Shown: positions 1-7,961, counted from the first letter of the stretch. The stretch: DNA of 64,000 nt from a virus (IMGVR_UViG_3300042922_000295:1-64000); one strand, 5' to 3'. A program made the numbers and translations. Notes: generated by a model from the sequence alone, not told the origin.

Positions 1-1
1 G

Positions 2-1498
2 TACAAGAACGACGCCACCTTCCACAAGCTGCGCGAGCAGATGGCGAAGGACTTCGGCTTCACCATCCAGAAGATGCCGGGTGGTGTGACTCACGTCATC
101 GCCCCCGAGCCGGAGCCGGAGGAGGAACCGACGACGACAGCCCCCGGGCCTGTCGTCGTCGGTTCGGAGCCTACGGTTCCCGAATTGGCGCCCGTCATCG
201 AGATGAACGACGACGGGGACCTGCCGCAGTATGTGTTCCCCGCTCTCGACTGGCGCTCCATCGTCCCCGAGAACAGCTTCATCCGCATGTACATGCGGCA
301 GTGCTGCATCGACGATGTCGCCGAAGAGTACCACTTCTGGAACGCAATGGTGGCAGTCGGATTCGCCCTCGGCCGCGAGGCCAGGCTGTTCGACTCTAGG
401 CCGGTGTACGGGAACCTGTTCGTCTGCACGCTCGGCACGTCCGGGTCCGGCAAGTCTAAGGCAGCGGGTTACCTTAACGACTGCGTCGACCAGGCCCTGC
501 CTCACGACTGGACCGACCCCTCGTCTCGGGGCGTTCGCCGCATCGCCACTCCCGGCTCGGCCGAGGTTCTGATCCACAGCTTCATGAAGCCGATCGCGAA
601 CACCTCAAACCCCAAGGTCATCGACTACTACGCACCAGTCAAGGGCCTGATCGACTTCAACGAGTTCTCGCAGCTCATGTCGCGTGCACAGCGCCAGGGG
701 AACGCACTCAAGCCCACCCTGATGCAGTTCTACGACATGGACCGTCTGATCACGTCAAACTCGATCACGACCGGCTCCAAGGAAGCTCACGACCCCTTCG
801 CATCCATCATCACGACGACTCAGCCCGCCGCATTCCGCAATCTCGTCGGAAAGGGTGACGACGATTCGGGATTCTTGAACCGGTGGCTATTCGTTGCCGG
901 GCCGGACAAAAAGAAGATCGCGGTCGGCGGTCAGCGCATCGACGTCTCGCCGTCGGCTCCGTACCTCAAGGCGATTTTCGCCTGGGCTGGACAGTTCCGC
1001 GATAACGAGTTCGTAGAGTGGGGTCCGGAGGCACTGGAGCTGTTCGAGAAGTTCTTCCACGAGACCCTGTATCCGCGCAAGGTGCAGGGAACCTCGGCAC
1101 TGTTCAACCGCATCGACCTTCTCATGAAGAAGGTCATTCTGCTGCTCGCGGGGAACAAGATGGAGCGCGTGGTGTCCGGCAAGACGGTCGAGGATGCCAT
1201 CAGCATCTACGACTACATCATCAAGTGCTACGAGATGCCGCAGGCCGAGCTCGGCAAGACGCTGAACTCCGAAGTCCAGGAAGCTGTGCTGTACCAGTGC
1301 CGCAAGCAGTTCGAGAAGAACCCCCAGGCTGGTGTGACGGTGTCCATCATCGCTCGCAACCTCGCCAGGAGGAACTATCCGAGGGAGATGATCGTGAAGA
1401 CGCTTGACACCCTTGTCAAGCTGGACCTTATCGAACCCGTGGTGTCCGAACCGGGCAAGCGCGGCCGACCGACAACGAGGTACCGCTATGTCGGCTGA
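2..1498 (+). CDS. DUF3987-type P-loop protein (5' truncated)
   Basis: The reading frame is open to the left edge of the window, so the gene very probably starts upstream; the ATG at 41 has no Shine-Dalgarno sequence. After an acidic, Pro/Thr-rich stretch comes a domain with a Walker A motif, GTSGSGKSK, encoded near 434-460. The context before the P-loop (WNAMVAVGFALGRE...GNLFVCTLG) resembles the DUF3987 helicase-like domains found beside phage and plasmid primases. An ATPase role in replication initiation is inferred from that family. The C-terminus (about 1300-1490) looks like a small winged-helix region (SIIARNLARRNYP). Its last 11 nt overlap the next gene. Confidence 0.7.
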   Translation, partial: YKNDATFHKLREQMAKDFGFTIQKMPGGVTHVIAPEPEPEEEPTTTAPGPVVVGSEPTVPELAPVIEMNDDGDLPQYVFPALDWRSIVPENSFIRMYMRQCCIDDVAEEYHFWNAMVAVGFALGREARLFDSRPVYGNLFVCTLGTSGSGKSKAAGYLNDCVDQALPHDWTDPSSRGVRRIATPGSAEVLIHSFMKPIANTSNPKVIDYYAPVKGLIDFNEFSQLMSRAQRQGNALKPTLMQFYDMDRLITSNSITTGSKEAHDPFASIITTTQPAAFRNLVGKGDDDSGFLNRWLFVAGPDKKKIAVGGQRIDVSPSAPYLKAIFAWAGQFRDNEFVEWGPEALELFEKFFHETLYPRKVQGTSALFNRIDLLMKKVILLLAGNKMERVVSGKTVEDAISIYDYIIKCYEMPQAELGKTLNSEVQEAVLYQCRKQFEKNPQAGVTVSIIARNLARRNYPREMIVKTLDTLVKLDLIEPVVSEPGKRGRPTTRYRYVG

Positions 1499-1856
1499 CC
1501 ACGACGTGAACCTTCTCCGGAACGCCTCGATCGAGTGGGTCGAGAACGGCCGTCTCGTTCTTCAGCTCTCCAATGGCGACAGGCTCATCCTCGCGCAGGA
1601 CGTTTACGACGAGCTGTGCGACGGCGAATACTCCAACCGGCAGCACTACAGCCGCGCCACCTACGCCAAGGGGTGCCGTGGCCCGATGTGCCGTCTCGCT
1701 GAGACACACCGGGGCCGCAAGCGCAACGCCGACCGCGCCCACGAGGGCGGGCGGGAGTACCGCGAGGGCTTCCGCACTAACGACAGGTCGGTCGAACTCG
1801 CGCCGATCATCACGTGGCACCTCGCGACCCGGGGCCGCAAGATACGCGAGTCCTAG
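1488..1856 (+). CDS. small basic protein with GCRGPMCR motif
   Basis: A 122-residue protein. The ATG at 1488 overlaps the end of the upstream P-loop gene, so the two are translationally coupled. The segment HYSRATYAKGCRGPMCRLAE followed by a basic stretch (HRGRKRNADRAH) matches a short motif (Y.KGCRC..CR) that recurs in small actinophage proteins. The Cys pair and basic tail suggest nucleic-acid or metal binding, but no function is known. It is the last gene of its transcript; a strong terminator begins 9 nt after the stop. Confidence 0.75.
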   Translation: MSADHDVNLLRNASIEWVENGRLVLQLSNGDRLILAQDVYDELCDGEYSNRQHYSRATYAKGCRGPMCRLAETHRGRKRNADRAHEGGREYREGFRTNDRSVELAPIITWHLATRGRKIRES

Positions 1857-1864
1857 AAGCAGAG

Positions 1865-1900
1865 AAACCCCCCGGCTGGAATCCAGCCGGGGGGTTTCTT
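1865..1900. terminator. bidirectional Rho-independent terminator
   Basis: A perfect 15-bp stem (AAACCCCCCGGCTGG, 1865-1879; CCAGCCGGGGGGTTT, 1883-1897) with a 3-nt loop. T-rich ends lie in both directions. It sits between convergent genes ending at 1856 (+) and 1907 (-). Confidence 0.93.
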
Positions 1901-1906
1901 GTGCCC

Positions 1907-2650
1907 TTATTGCAAGGCGCCTCGTTGGATCGGCGGTAGGTCGCCGGACAGGTTTCCAGTCGCATAGTCGTACGCGACGTCAGCGATGTGCCCGATGAGC
2001 GACCCGTCGAACTCGTCGCCGCAGATACACCCGGGCTCCGTCTGCGAGATGGGGCCGTGGTGCTCCTCGACTAGCGCCACGACCTGCTCGGGAGGGCGCC
2101 GTGCCCACATGTGACCCTCGAAGATGAGGGACCCATCCTTGTCGTGGTTGAACTCCACCTCAACGCGGGGCACCTCGCCCACGGCATGCGTGAAGGTGAC
2201 GAAATGCACACCGTCGAGCGAGGTGCCGTTGACCACGACCTCTGTAGTGGAGGGCGAGATGTTCTGCACCTTCACCATGCCAGACTTCGGAATGCGGGAC
2301 TTGACGTTGGTGCGCTCGGCCTGCGTGGTGTACTTCTTGGCGCTGCACTTGGGGCAGTAGTAGCGCGTGACAACATTGCCCTCGATCTCGTCTGGAAGCC
2401 AGGCGTGTTCGCACGACCCAGAGGTGGGAGCTCCGCCCACAACCTCCAGAGGCCCGTTTCCCAGGGAGTCCTTGAAGACCTGTGGCGGCTCAGTGCCCAC
2501 CTCCCACCACAGGTCGGAGTTGCAGATGAAGCAGTTGACGAGATACCGACCTTTGGTGTGACCCAGATCAGTTCGTACGTGACCCCACTGGTGCCTGTCG
2601 TCGCGACAGCAGGCGACAGTGCGGTCGAAGTCCCAGCTCAGCTGACCCAC
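1907..2650 (-). CDS. hypothetical protein with zinc-ribbon-like region
   Basis: 247 residues from GTG 2650, which has AAGGAG 8 nt upstream. This start overlaps the preceding gene's stop by 13 nt; longer starts would run through most of that gene. Residues around 60-115 hold paired Cys/His (FICNSD, CEHAW, YYCPKCSAKKY), typical of a structural zinc site. The C-terminal part has a further Cys pair (GCICGDEF). Last gene of the leftward operon, ending 7 nt from the shared terminator. Function unknown. Confidence 0.65.
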   Translation of the reverse strand: MGQLSWDFDRTVACCRDDRHQWGHVRTDLGHTKGRYLVNCFICNSDLWWEVGTEPPQVFKDSLGNGPLEVVGGAPTSGSCEHAWLPDEIEGNVVTRYYCPKCSAKKYTTQAERTNVKSRIPKSGMVKVQNISPSTTEVVVNGTSLDGVHFVTFTHAVGEVPRVEVEFNHDKDGSLIFEGHMWARRPPEQVVALVEEHHGPISQTEPGCICGDEFDGSLIGHIADVAYDYATGNLSGDLPPIQRGALQ

Positions 2651-3330
2651 CTCCAGTTCTCCTTGCCAGCCTTGAAGCCGCCGCACACCTGGCATTGCGT
2701 GCCCGTGATGCTCCCCACCATGGCGCGTGCCGTTCGCGTGTGCGAGCAGGCGTCGACCTCTTCCTTGGTGTACTGACGCTTCTCGTTGCACCCGTGGCAG
2801 ATCTTCCAGCCGCGCCGCATGTGGTGGTGCTCCCACTCGTGCTCGTGCGGCTGCTCCTCCAACACGGCCTCAAGCAGGACTGCCGCGCCGTCGAGCCACA
2901 TGATGCGAGTGTGCCCGCCGTGCCCGTGGACCTTCAGCGCGTCGTCGGCGGATGCGTACGTGATGGTGGAGGCCGTGTCCCCACGCCAGCGGAGCGTCAC
3001 GGTGCCGTCAGTAAACTGCACCCCGTCCGCGATGACGCCGGTGCCCGAGACGCCTGTAACGTCGTGAGAGCGGATGAGGACGAACTTGCGGAACCCCTTG
3101 GTCGGCGCACCCTCGCGCTCATCGTGCGGCTCCAGGCCGGGGCCGAACACCGCGACCTCCATCTGCACGAGGGTGATCGCGTCCATGAGTGCGCAGAGCG
3201 CCGGGTGGGTCTCCTGGAGAGACTTCCCGGCGCGCTGCTTGGGGTGGACCGACTCGTTGGCTTCCTGCATGGCCTTGGTGAACGCCGCTGAGAGCTGGTT
3301 CGCAGCAGCCTGGATGACACGGAGGTCCAT
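2638..3330 (-). CDS. hypothetical protein, C-terminal zinc-finger-like motif
   Basis: 230 residues. The N-terminal half is helical (MDLRVIQAAANQLSAAF...). A middle beta-rich part carries FTDGTVTLRWRGD. The C-terminal 60 residues are His/Cys rich (HEHEWEHHHMRR, CHGCNEKRQY, CQVCGGFKAGK), with two CxxC pairs about 35 residues apart, the spacing of a zinc-binding fold. It shares one base with the next upstream gene (3330). No recognised family. Confidence 0.7.
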   Translation of the reverse strand: MDLRVIQAAANQLSAAFTKAMQEANESVHPKQRAGKSLQETHPALCALMDAITLVQMEVAVFGPGLEPHDEREGAPTKGFRKFVLIRSHDVTGVSGTGVIADGVQFTDGTVTLRWRGDTASTITYASADDALKVHGHGGHTRIMWLDGAAVLLEAVLEEQPHEHEWEHHHMRRGWKICHGCNEKRQYTKEEVDACSHTRTARAMVGSITGTQCQVCGGFKAGKENWRWVS

Positions 3331-3581
3331 CAGTCGACCTCCGGCTTGGTGGGCTCTTCGGTGGCATCGAGCAAGGCCTCGCCGACCATCCGGAGAACCT
3401 TGTTCCCCAGGTCTCGGGCGAGCACCGGGTTCTCGGCCTGTATCGACTCGGCGTAGGCGATGATCGCGTTGACGGCGTGAGGGTCGTGCTTGGGGTCCAA
3501 GACGAACACCCAGCAGTTGTCGTGCTTGCCCTCCGGGTCGTTGATCTTCTTGACCTCGTAGCGTGCTTCCAGGCCCTTCAC
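3330..3581 (-). CDS. small conserved phage protein
   Basis: 83 residues. It starts KGLEARYEVKKINDPEGKHDNCWVF and continues VLDPKHDPHAVNAIIAYAES. That N-terminal pattern is a frequent short protein of unknown role in actinophages (recognised from memory, not searched). Coupled on both sides: it shares a base with the downstream gene and overlaps the upstream gene by 4 nt. No membrane segment or known catalytic motif. Confidence 0.75.
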   Translation of the reverse strand: MKGLEARYEVKKINDPEGKHDNCWVFVLDPKHDPHAVNAIIAYAESIQAENPVLARDLGNKVLRMVGEALLDATEEPTKPEVD

Positions 3582-3808
3582 GATACCTCCTTGTAGGGGA
3601 CGAGCAGTGCGGCCAGGGCGCAGATTGCGCTGGCGATGAGGGGGAGCAGGGCGACGGGGGTCAGGTTGCCGCTGATGATGACGAACCAGACGAACCCCGC
3701 CAGGGCGCCGATGCTGGCGCTGAAAAGGAGCTTCGCACCGTAGCGCATCTCGTACCGACGCGGCGGGGCGGGCTTCTTGGCGATCACTGTTGCGTGTCTA
3801 CCTTTCAT
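3578..3808 (-). CDS. small membrane protein, two TM segments
   Basis: 76 residues. A basic N-terminus (KGRHATVIAKKPAPPRRYEMRYG) is followed by two hydrophobic helices at about 28-48 and 52-70. The arrangement predicts an inner-membrane hairpin with the N-terminus in the cytoplasm. Function unknown; a membrane-targeted host-takeover role is possible but not shown. Confidence 0.7.
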   Translation of the reverse strand: MKGRHATVIAKKPAPPRRYEMRYGAKLLFSASIGALAGFVWFVIISGNLTPVALLPLIASAICALAALLVPYKEVS

Positions 3809-3810
3809 CG

Positions 3811-4005
3811 TTACTCGTCGTGGAACGTGGGCGTTGCGCGAGCAACCCGGCAGAACCAGTAGGTCTCGTATCGCTTGTACACGTCACTGTACGTGACGTG
3901 CATCCAGGAGGGTGTGCCGTCTCCGCGCTTGAGGAAGCGCAGCGCCTGGCCGCAGAGCTTGCAGGTGTCCTTCTTGACCGGGGTCTCGGGGGTCTCTTCG
4001 CTCAT
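3811..4005 (-). CDS. small CxxC protein
   Basis: 64 residues from ATG 4005, which overlaps the previous gene's stop (ATGA). Contains TCKLCGQALRFL and a later WFCRVAR, i.e. a CxxC pair and a single Cys. The same layout (CxxC near the N-terminus, HxxWFC downstream) appears in its upstream neighbour at 4002-4208, so the two are probably tandem duplicates. Confidence 0.7.
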   Translation of the reverse strand: MSEETPETPVKKDTCKLCGQALRFLKRGDGTPSWMHVTYSDVYKRYETYWFCRVARATPTFHDE

Positions 4006-4208
4006 GGGATCGGGGTCACCTTCTTCGTCGGCATGGGCTCCGGAAGGCGCCTCTTGCGCTCGCCCGGCTCGGCTGTGGTGCGGTGGCAGAACCAGTGGTC
4101 GTTGTGAGAACCGGCGCCGGGGGTGTAGTGAACCCACTTCTCCCCGAGGGCGAAGCGCACCTTCTTGATCGCCTTACCGCAGTGCTTGCAGGACTTGGGC
4201 TGGGCCAT
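4002..4208 (-). CDS. small CxxC protein, paralogue of neighbour
   Basis: 68 residues beginning MAQPKSCKHCGKAIKKVRF. Shares C(K)xCGxA, W(V/M)HYT/HVTYS and HWFC/YWFC landmarks with the product of 3811-4005, suggesting a local gene duplication. Probably a small zinc-binding protein. Overlaps the downstream gene by 4 nt and lies 8 nt after the SSB-tailed gene. Confidence 0.7.
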   Translation of the reverse strand: MAQPKSCKHCGKAIKKVRFALGEKWVHYTPGAGSHNDHWFCHRTTAEPGERKRRLPEPMPTKKVTPIP

Positions 4209-4216
4209 GAGGTCTC

Positions 4217-4744
4217 CTAGAAGGGGAGGTCGTCGTCGGTGTCGGCCGAACGCTCGGCTGCTGTCGTGTACTGCGCGGGCTTCGAGTCGTACAGGAGCGT
4301 GGTGATGCCTGTTGCGTCCTTCGTGGCCGTTAGCGGCTGAAAGTCGACGCCGGGACCCGCGAGGTCCAGCGTGGGCGTCGCGTCAGGCGGGGGATTCTCG
4401 GGCAGACTGCCTTCGTGGAAGTATGACGTGTCGCCTAGATCTTGTGCGCCGGGCCGGATGATCCACATGCCCTGCGAAGGGTCCCACAGGTGGTAGGAGT
4501 GCTTCGGGCAGGCGGGGTTGTAGGCGAGGTAGTACTCGATCATCCCGCCCCCGTGGTCCTCCGACTCCTGCGAGCAGGCGCACTCAACCTTGTCCCGCGT
4601 GGGGAGGATCATCTGCAGAGCAGCCGCGACCAGATGATTGCGGTCCTCGGTGGCGAGGCATGTACCGTACTTGTCGAGCATGTAGCGGTCGAGTTCTTCG
4701 GCAAGGTCCTTCATCAGGACATCGTCGTACTTGATCTCACTCAT
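4217..4744 (-). CDS. hypothetical protein with SSB-like acidic tip
   Basis: 175 residues from ATG 4744 (ATGA overlap with the upstream gene's stop). An N-terminal helix (DVLMKDLAEELDRYMLDKYG) is followed by a Cys/His region (CACSQESEDHGG, NPACPKHSYHLW), then a Pro-rich linker. The very end is DTDDDLPF. That acidic-Pro-Phe terminus is the signature by which bacterial single-strand-binding proteins recruit partner proteins, yet no OB-fold is evident. It may therefore compete for SSB-binding partners or join the replisome (inference). Confidence 0.7.
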   Translation of the reverse strand: MSEIKYDDVLMKDLAEELDRYMLDKYGTCLATEDRNHLVAAALQMILPTRDKVECACSQESEDHGGGMIEYYLAYNPACPKHSYHLWDPSQGMWIIRPGAQDLGDTSYFHEGSLPENPPPDATPTLDLAGPGVDFQPLTATKDATGITTLLYDSKPAQYTTAAERSADTDDDLPF

Positions 4745-5148
4745 CGCAGCACGCACCTCCTGTGGGGGCTCACGTGGTGGTTGTGAGTCGGGCAGCACGC
4801 CTTGTCAGTGTGGTCGTGCCACACCACCTTCTCGGAGTCGAGCAGGGCGAGGGCCATGTCGAAGAACGTCGCGACGAACGATGTCGGGTACTTCGAGAGG
4901 TTGTGGTCGGGCTCTGCCTTGCCGTACGACTCGAGCAGCACACCCGCCATCCGCCACGCCTGCGTGCGCTCTTCGGTGGTATTCGAGAGCGTCTCGGTCT
5001 GCATGCGCTGGCCGACAATCTCTGCCTCGGTGCGCCCGTCGAACTCGATGCAGTAGCATCCGCGCTTGGTGCACGACTCGTTGAAGTGCGAGTGCTGGAA
5101 GCGCGTGTGGGTGCAGCGGCGGCACTTGACGTCCTGCTTGTGCGTCAC
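4741..5148 (-). CDS. hypothetical Cys-rich protein
   Basis: 135 residues. The first 35 contain five Cys and several His (KCRRCTHTRFQHSHFNESCTKRGCYCIEF), a probable zinc-binding head. The rest is helical, with a second Cys/His patch near the C-terminus (HDHTDKACCPTHNHH). It overlaps the genes on both sides by 4 nt. Function unknown. Confidence 0.7.
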   Translation of the reverse strand: MTHKQDVKCRRCTHTRFQHSHFNESCTKRGCYCIEFDGRTEAEIVGQRMQTETLSNTTEERTQAWRMAGVLLESYGKAEPDHNLSKYPTSFVATFFDMALALLDSEKVVWHDHTDKACCPTHNHHVSPHRRCVLR

Positions 5149-5750
5149 TTGAACGAGTCCTTTTCGACCTGGTGCAGCGTCTCGTTGAACTCGGCGACGG
5201 CCTCCTCGGAGGCCGGAGCGTACACCGCCAGCACCTGGTCGGCCGTCTCGATGATGGACTCCTGCACCCGAGCAGCAAGCTCGACGTACCCGTCGTCACC
5301 CTCTGTGGCGAGGACGTCGAACGTCACCTGCTCGCCAGCAGTCATCCCCTCGACCGCGATGGTACCCGCCACCGTCGTCGCGCTCCGCTGCGCCAGCGCG
5401 GCGAACTCGGCCTGCGCAGCGGTGCGGCAGGCGCGCCGATCCGACCATCCGGCGTTGACCCAGCTCGCCATTCCGGGCGTCCAGAAGTCGCGCTCGTAAA
5501 TCTCCTGCGCCCGCTCGTTCAGAACGTCCGGGTCGATGTCCAGCTTTCCTGCCACCGTGAACTCCTCGCTATCGGATGCGACTTTCCTCTTGACACCCCA
5601 AGGCTTATCGGCGTCGAGCCGCTGCAGTAGGGCTGCCACTACATCGCCCGCCGTTACCGGCACCTTGCGGTGCGACCCTTCGACAGACGGGTCGTCGACC
5701 CAGGCGACTACTGTGGTGCACTCGCTCGCGGCGTCGTAGAGGTGCTTCAT
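5145..5750 (-). CDS. hypothetical protein, first gene of leftward operon
   Basis: 201 residues from ATG 5750 (KHLYDAASECTTVVAWVDD). An in-frame ATG at 5807 would add 19 residues; neither has a good ribosome site, so the start is uncertain. The protein is acidic and mostly helical with no Cys-pair motif and no recognised family. Being promoter-proximal, its transcript must begin in the repeat-bearing region to its right. Confidence 0.6.
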   Translation of the reverse strand: MKHLYDAASECTTVVAWVDDPSVEGSHRKVPVTAGDVVAALLQRLDADKPWGVKRKVASDSEEFTVAGKLDIDPDVLNERAQEIYERDFWTPGMASWVNAGWSDRRACRTAAQAEFAALAQRSATTVAGTIAVEGMTAGEQVTFDVLATEGDDGYVELAARVQESIIETADQVLAVYAPASEEAVAEFNETLHQVEKDSFK

Positions 5751-5847
5751 GAGCTCAGAGCCTATCACTCCGCGCCCATGGAACCTAGCCCCCGGCGCTA
5801 TCGGCATCCCTCAGGCACTCACGACAGAGGTTTACTGCAACGGCCGC

Positions 5848-6327
5848 TGCACTAAATGCTGTGAACCCGAACAAACGTCCCTCTCCAGGTTTTCCGCAAC
5901 GGCGTTGCACATAATGAGAGTGGGCGTCTAGACCCGAATCATGTACGTAAACGGACATCGTCTACGAAGTCGTGACATCTAGGGACGACCTGTACGGGGG
6001 TTCATGTTGCAGCAACAGATAGTGCAACACCCTCTGTTGCAGATGAAAAACGGCCCCTGACCTGCGGAAACACCATTTAGTGCAACAACTGCAACGCCCC
6101 CCCCTTACAAGCCCCCCCACACCCCACATCCCCAGCGACTGACGCTACCCGGAGCGCGGCCATGGGACGACCGTTGCAAGAATTCCCTGTTGCACTAAAT
6201 CTGGGGGGTCCCCAGCCCGGGGCTCAGGACCGTGTCCCTCCTACTACTACTACTACTACTACTATATATACAGTAAATAGGTTATAGGGGTATAACCCCT
6301 AGTCAGAGGGTGTTTTTTTAGTGCATC
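5848..6327. repeat. ATTTAGTGCAAC box cluster (six copies)
   Basis: Six matches to ATTTAGTGCAAC in both orientations: TGCACTAAAT 5848-5857, TTGCACATAAT 5905-5915, ATAGTGCAACA 6019-6029, ATTTAGTGCAACA 6075-6087, GTTGCACTAAAT 6189-6200, TTTAGTGCATC 6317-6327. A related GTTGCAGCAAC palindrome lies at 6005-6015. They flank the AT-rich tract; likely binding sites for a repressor or initiator. Confidence 0.65.
6241..6320. repeat. (CTA)8 and AT-rich tract, possible unwinding element
   Basis: Eight tandem CTA units (6241-6264) run into TATATACAGTAAATAG. A hairpin follows (TAGGGG 6285-6290, loop TATAA, CCCCTA 6296-6301), then a run of seven T at 6313-6319. Such a low-GC stretch is exceptional in this window and lies amid the ATTTAGTGCAAC boxes, as a duplex-unwinding element would. 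A promoter region is the alternative. Confidence 0.45.
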
Positions 6328-7176
6328 ACTTCCTGCTACGAACGTGTAACTGTGCGACAGTCGTTTTCAACTAATATTCTCGTCCTTGGGTGCGAAAGAG
6401 AGCAATGTCAGCGGGGTTGTGCGTAAGAATCATCGTTCTTAAGGGTAATCAGAAGACTTTTCCAAAGTTTTATGCGCGTCGAACGGGGCAAGAGAGCGCC
6501 GGGCAAAGGCGGGGTCTGGATTTTATTGCCGGGGGCAACAGTGTGCATTCCGTCGGGATAATTGCCGACGGCAACTATGTCGCCTTTGTTGCGCTAGGCA
6601 ATCATCAGAATGCGTTAGCGCAATGGGTCCGATAGTGCACACTATCGGCGCACCTCATTGTCATTGTTTGCATTCTCATTGTTTCGCGTGCATTAGGCGC
6701 CGACTATGGCGACGATTGCCTCACGCAACAGTCGTATCTATGCATTCATTGAACGTGCGCGTATTAGGTCCGGTAATGAGGCGAATCGAAATACGCGCAT
6801 CGATTGGCGCCTCACCCAATTCACAATGCACACCACGTATAGCACTGTTTCATCAGGCAACTACACACCCATTCCCACAGACGTTTCATCAGGCAACTAT
6901 GTACATTCACCATTCTGTTTAGGAAAGGCTAATGGTGCACACATAACAGACCATTGCCCATGACAACTGTCTATGCACTATGCACATGCACCATTCATGG
7001 TTACCCTACGCAACTACACTGTTGCATCAGGCAACTACCCTACGGGTGCATACCTATGCACACCATGCATACCTATGTGTGCCTCACGCAACAGTATGCA
7101 ACGCGTTGACTAGGCAATTCGCGTGTAACGGCCGAACAGACCTCACCCTAGGTAATGACACCCGGGACGCATGTAC

Positions 7177-7210
7177 GGGCGCCTACGGGGCGCCTAGGCA
7201 CGTCTACGCG
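7177..7210. repeat. dispersed GC-rich repeat, copy 1
   Basis: GGGCGCCTACGGGGCGCC followed by TAGGCACGTCTACGCG. The same combination recurs at 8859, 9051 and 12343, and in part at 8997 and 17339, always between genes. Confidence 0.6.
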
Positions 7211-7233
7211 TGTCCTATGGGTGCGACTACGCC

Positions 7234-7241
7234 TAGCGCTA
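7234..7241. promoter_or_regulatory. TAGCGCTA palindrome, site 1
   Basis: Perfect 8-bp palindrome within GCCTAGCGCTACGC. Eleven exact copies were seen in the window, eight of them between 7.2 and 9.6 kb. Confidence 0.5.
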
Positions 7242-7289
7242 CGCATGCATATGCATCCCACTAGATCGACTGTTGCCTAGGGCAACGGC

Positions 7290-7297
7290 TAGCGCTA
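7290..7297. promoter_or_regulatory. TAGCGCTA palindrome, site 2
   Basis: Directly beside the best TTGCC-TAG-GGCAA palindrome (7273-7285), 81 nt before the ATG at 7378. Confidence 0.55.
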
Positions 7298-7353
7298 GGT
7301 CACGACCGTTACCAAACCGTTATCGGAAAGAACGGTTTCGACTAGACACCACC

Positions 7354-7361
7354 TAGCGCTA
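7354..7361. promoter_or_regulatory. TAGCGCTA palindrome, site 3
   Basis: Inside the 12-bp palindrome CCTAGCGCTAGG, 16 nt before the ATG at 7378. Overlap with the leader of that gene suggests control of its expression. Confidence 0.55.
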
Positions 7362-7377
7362 GGCGTATGGTTGGGGC

Positions 7378-7848
7378 ATGACAACGAACCGGAACACCCG
7401 CCCCGCGCCCGACGCGGCGCCCGCGCCCCGCGTGCGACTCGCTACGGTCGCGACGGGCGCGCACGTCTACTACGCCACCGACGCAATCGACCACGTCGTG
7501 ACCGGGACCGTCGGCGACTCGTTCGGCATGGCCGAATTGGGCAACCGTGGTATCCGCATCCACGGTTGCGCATGCGGGACGACTCACAACGTGACCCGCT
7601 ACGCAATGGTCGTCGTCATCGACCCGTCGCCCGCGACGGTTGTCCCGGACACCCGTACGCGACGAGTCGCCTACACCATCGCGGACGTTGTTTCGTGGAT
7701 CAACAATGACGACGCGGACAATGACTATGCGGGACCGGGCGCGGCGCCCGCACCTAGCGCTACGTGCGAACACATGACGACCGTTTGCGACTCATGCGTT
7801 GACGAATGGTGCACCGACTACGCGATCACGTACATGCCGCACGCATAG
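7378..7848 (+). CDS. hypothetical protein, C-terminal CEH-C-C motif
   Basis: 156 residues. A Pro/Ala-rich N-terminus leads into a beta-rich middle (ATVATGAHVYYATDAIDHVVTG; HGCACGTTH). The C-terminus holds TCEHMTTVCDSCVDEW. The same C-terminal pattern, CEH-x5-C-x2-C-VD-W, occurs in the leftward gene at 9281-9553, so the two are paralogues and probably bind zinc. Glu is encoded only by GAA here, unlike the GAG-rich genes elsewhere. The site CCTAGCGCTA occurs inside the coding region (7753-7762). Function unknown. Confidence 0.65.
   Translation: MTTNRNTRPAPDAAPAPRVRLATVATGAHVYYATDAIDHVVTGTVGDSFGMAELGNRGIRIHGCACGTTHNVTRYAMVVVIDPSPATVVPDTRTRRVAYTIADVVSWINNDDADNDYAGPGAAPAPSATCEHMTTVCDSCVDEWCTDYAITYMPHA
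7755..7762. promoter_or_regulatory. TAGCGCTA palindrome, site 4 (intragenic)
   Basis: Within the 156-residue gene, inside CACCTAGCGCTACG. Confidence 0.4.
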
Positions 7849-7864
7849 TTCACCCGCTAGCACC

Positions 7865-7893
7865 TAGCGCTAGGGTGGCACATAGGCTAGACT
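7865..7893 (+). promoter_or_regulatory. TAGCGCTA site 5 with downstream -10-like TAGACT
   Basis: TAGCGCTA at 7865-7872 is followed 15 nt later by TAGACT (7888-7893), a good -10 hexamer. The palindrome lies near where a -35 would be. This would drive the gene at 7962. The same TAGACT appears upstream of the gene at 32363. Confidence 0.45.
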
Positions 7894-7936
7894 GGTCTAT
7901 GTACCGCCCGGGAACTAGGTCCCTAGTCACCCCACC

Positions 7937-7952
7937 GACCCCACATAGGGAG
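7937..7952 (+). promoter_or_regulatory. leader element GACCCCACATAGGGAG
   Basis: Copy of the recurrent GACCC[CG]ACA..GGGAG leader, ending 9 nt before ATG 7962; its 3' part is the ribosome-binding site. Confidence 0.6.
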
Positions 7953-7961
7953 ATGTTTCAA

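Larger units (their letters stand above)
6526..7285. repeat. TTGCC-N3-GGCAA palindrome array, left cluster
   Basis: Ten 13-bp imperfect palindromes: 6526-6538, 6562-6574, 6589-6601, 6716-6728, 6848-6860, 6884-6896, 7001-7013, 7022-7034, 7079-7091, 7273-7285. The right arm (GGCAA or CGCAA) is better kept than the left and is usually followed by CTA or CAGT. The central triplet is often TCA, CTA or TAG. An extended, dimer-binding operator or centromere-like site is the simplest reading. Confidence 0.75.
5808..7377. other. gene-free regulatory/origin-like region
   Basis: No convincing gene in about 1.57 kb. Short open frames here lack ribosome sites and good codon usage. Base composition drops well below the surrounding GC content, especially 6240-7100. 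It holds the ATTTAGTGCAAC boxes, the (CTA)8/AT-rich tract, ten TTGCC-N3-GGCAA palindromes and three TAGCGCTA palindromes. It separates a leftward from a rightward gene set. Confidence 0.8.

Noticed and set aside
41-1498. ATG at 41 as the true start of the first gene.
   Set aside because: No ribosome site, and the frame is open to the window edge with protein-like sequence before it, so the start is probably upstream.
6390-7264. Several short rightward frames in the AT-rich island.
   Set aside because: No ribosome sites, overlapping one another, His/Thr/Ala-rich products that only translate the palindromic repeats.
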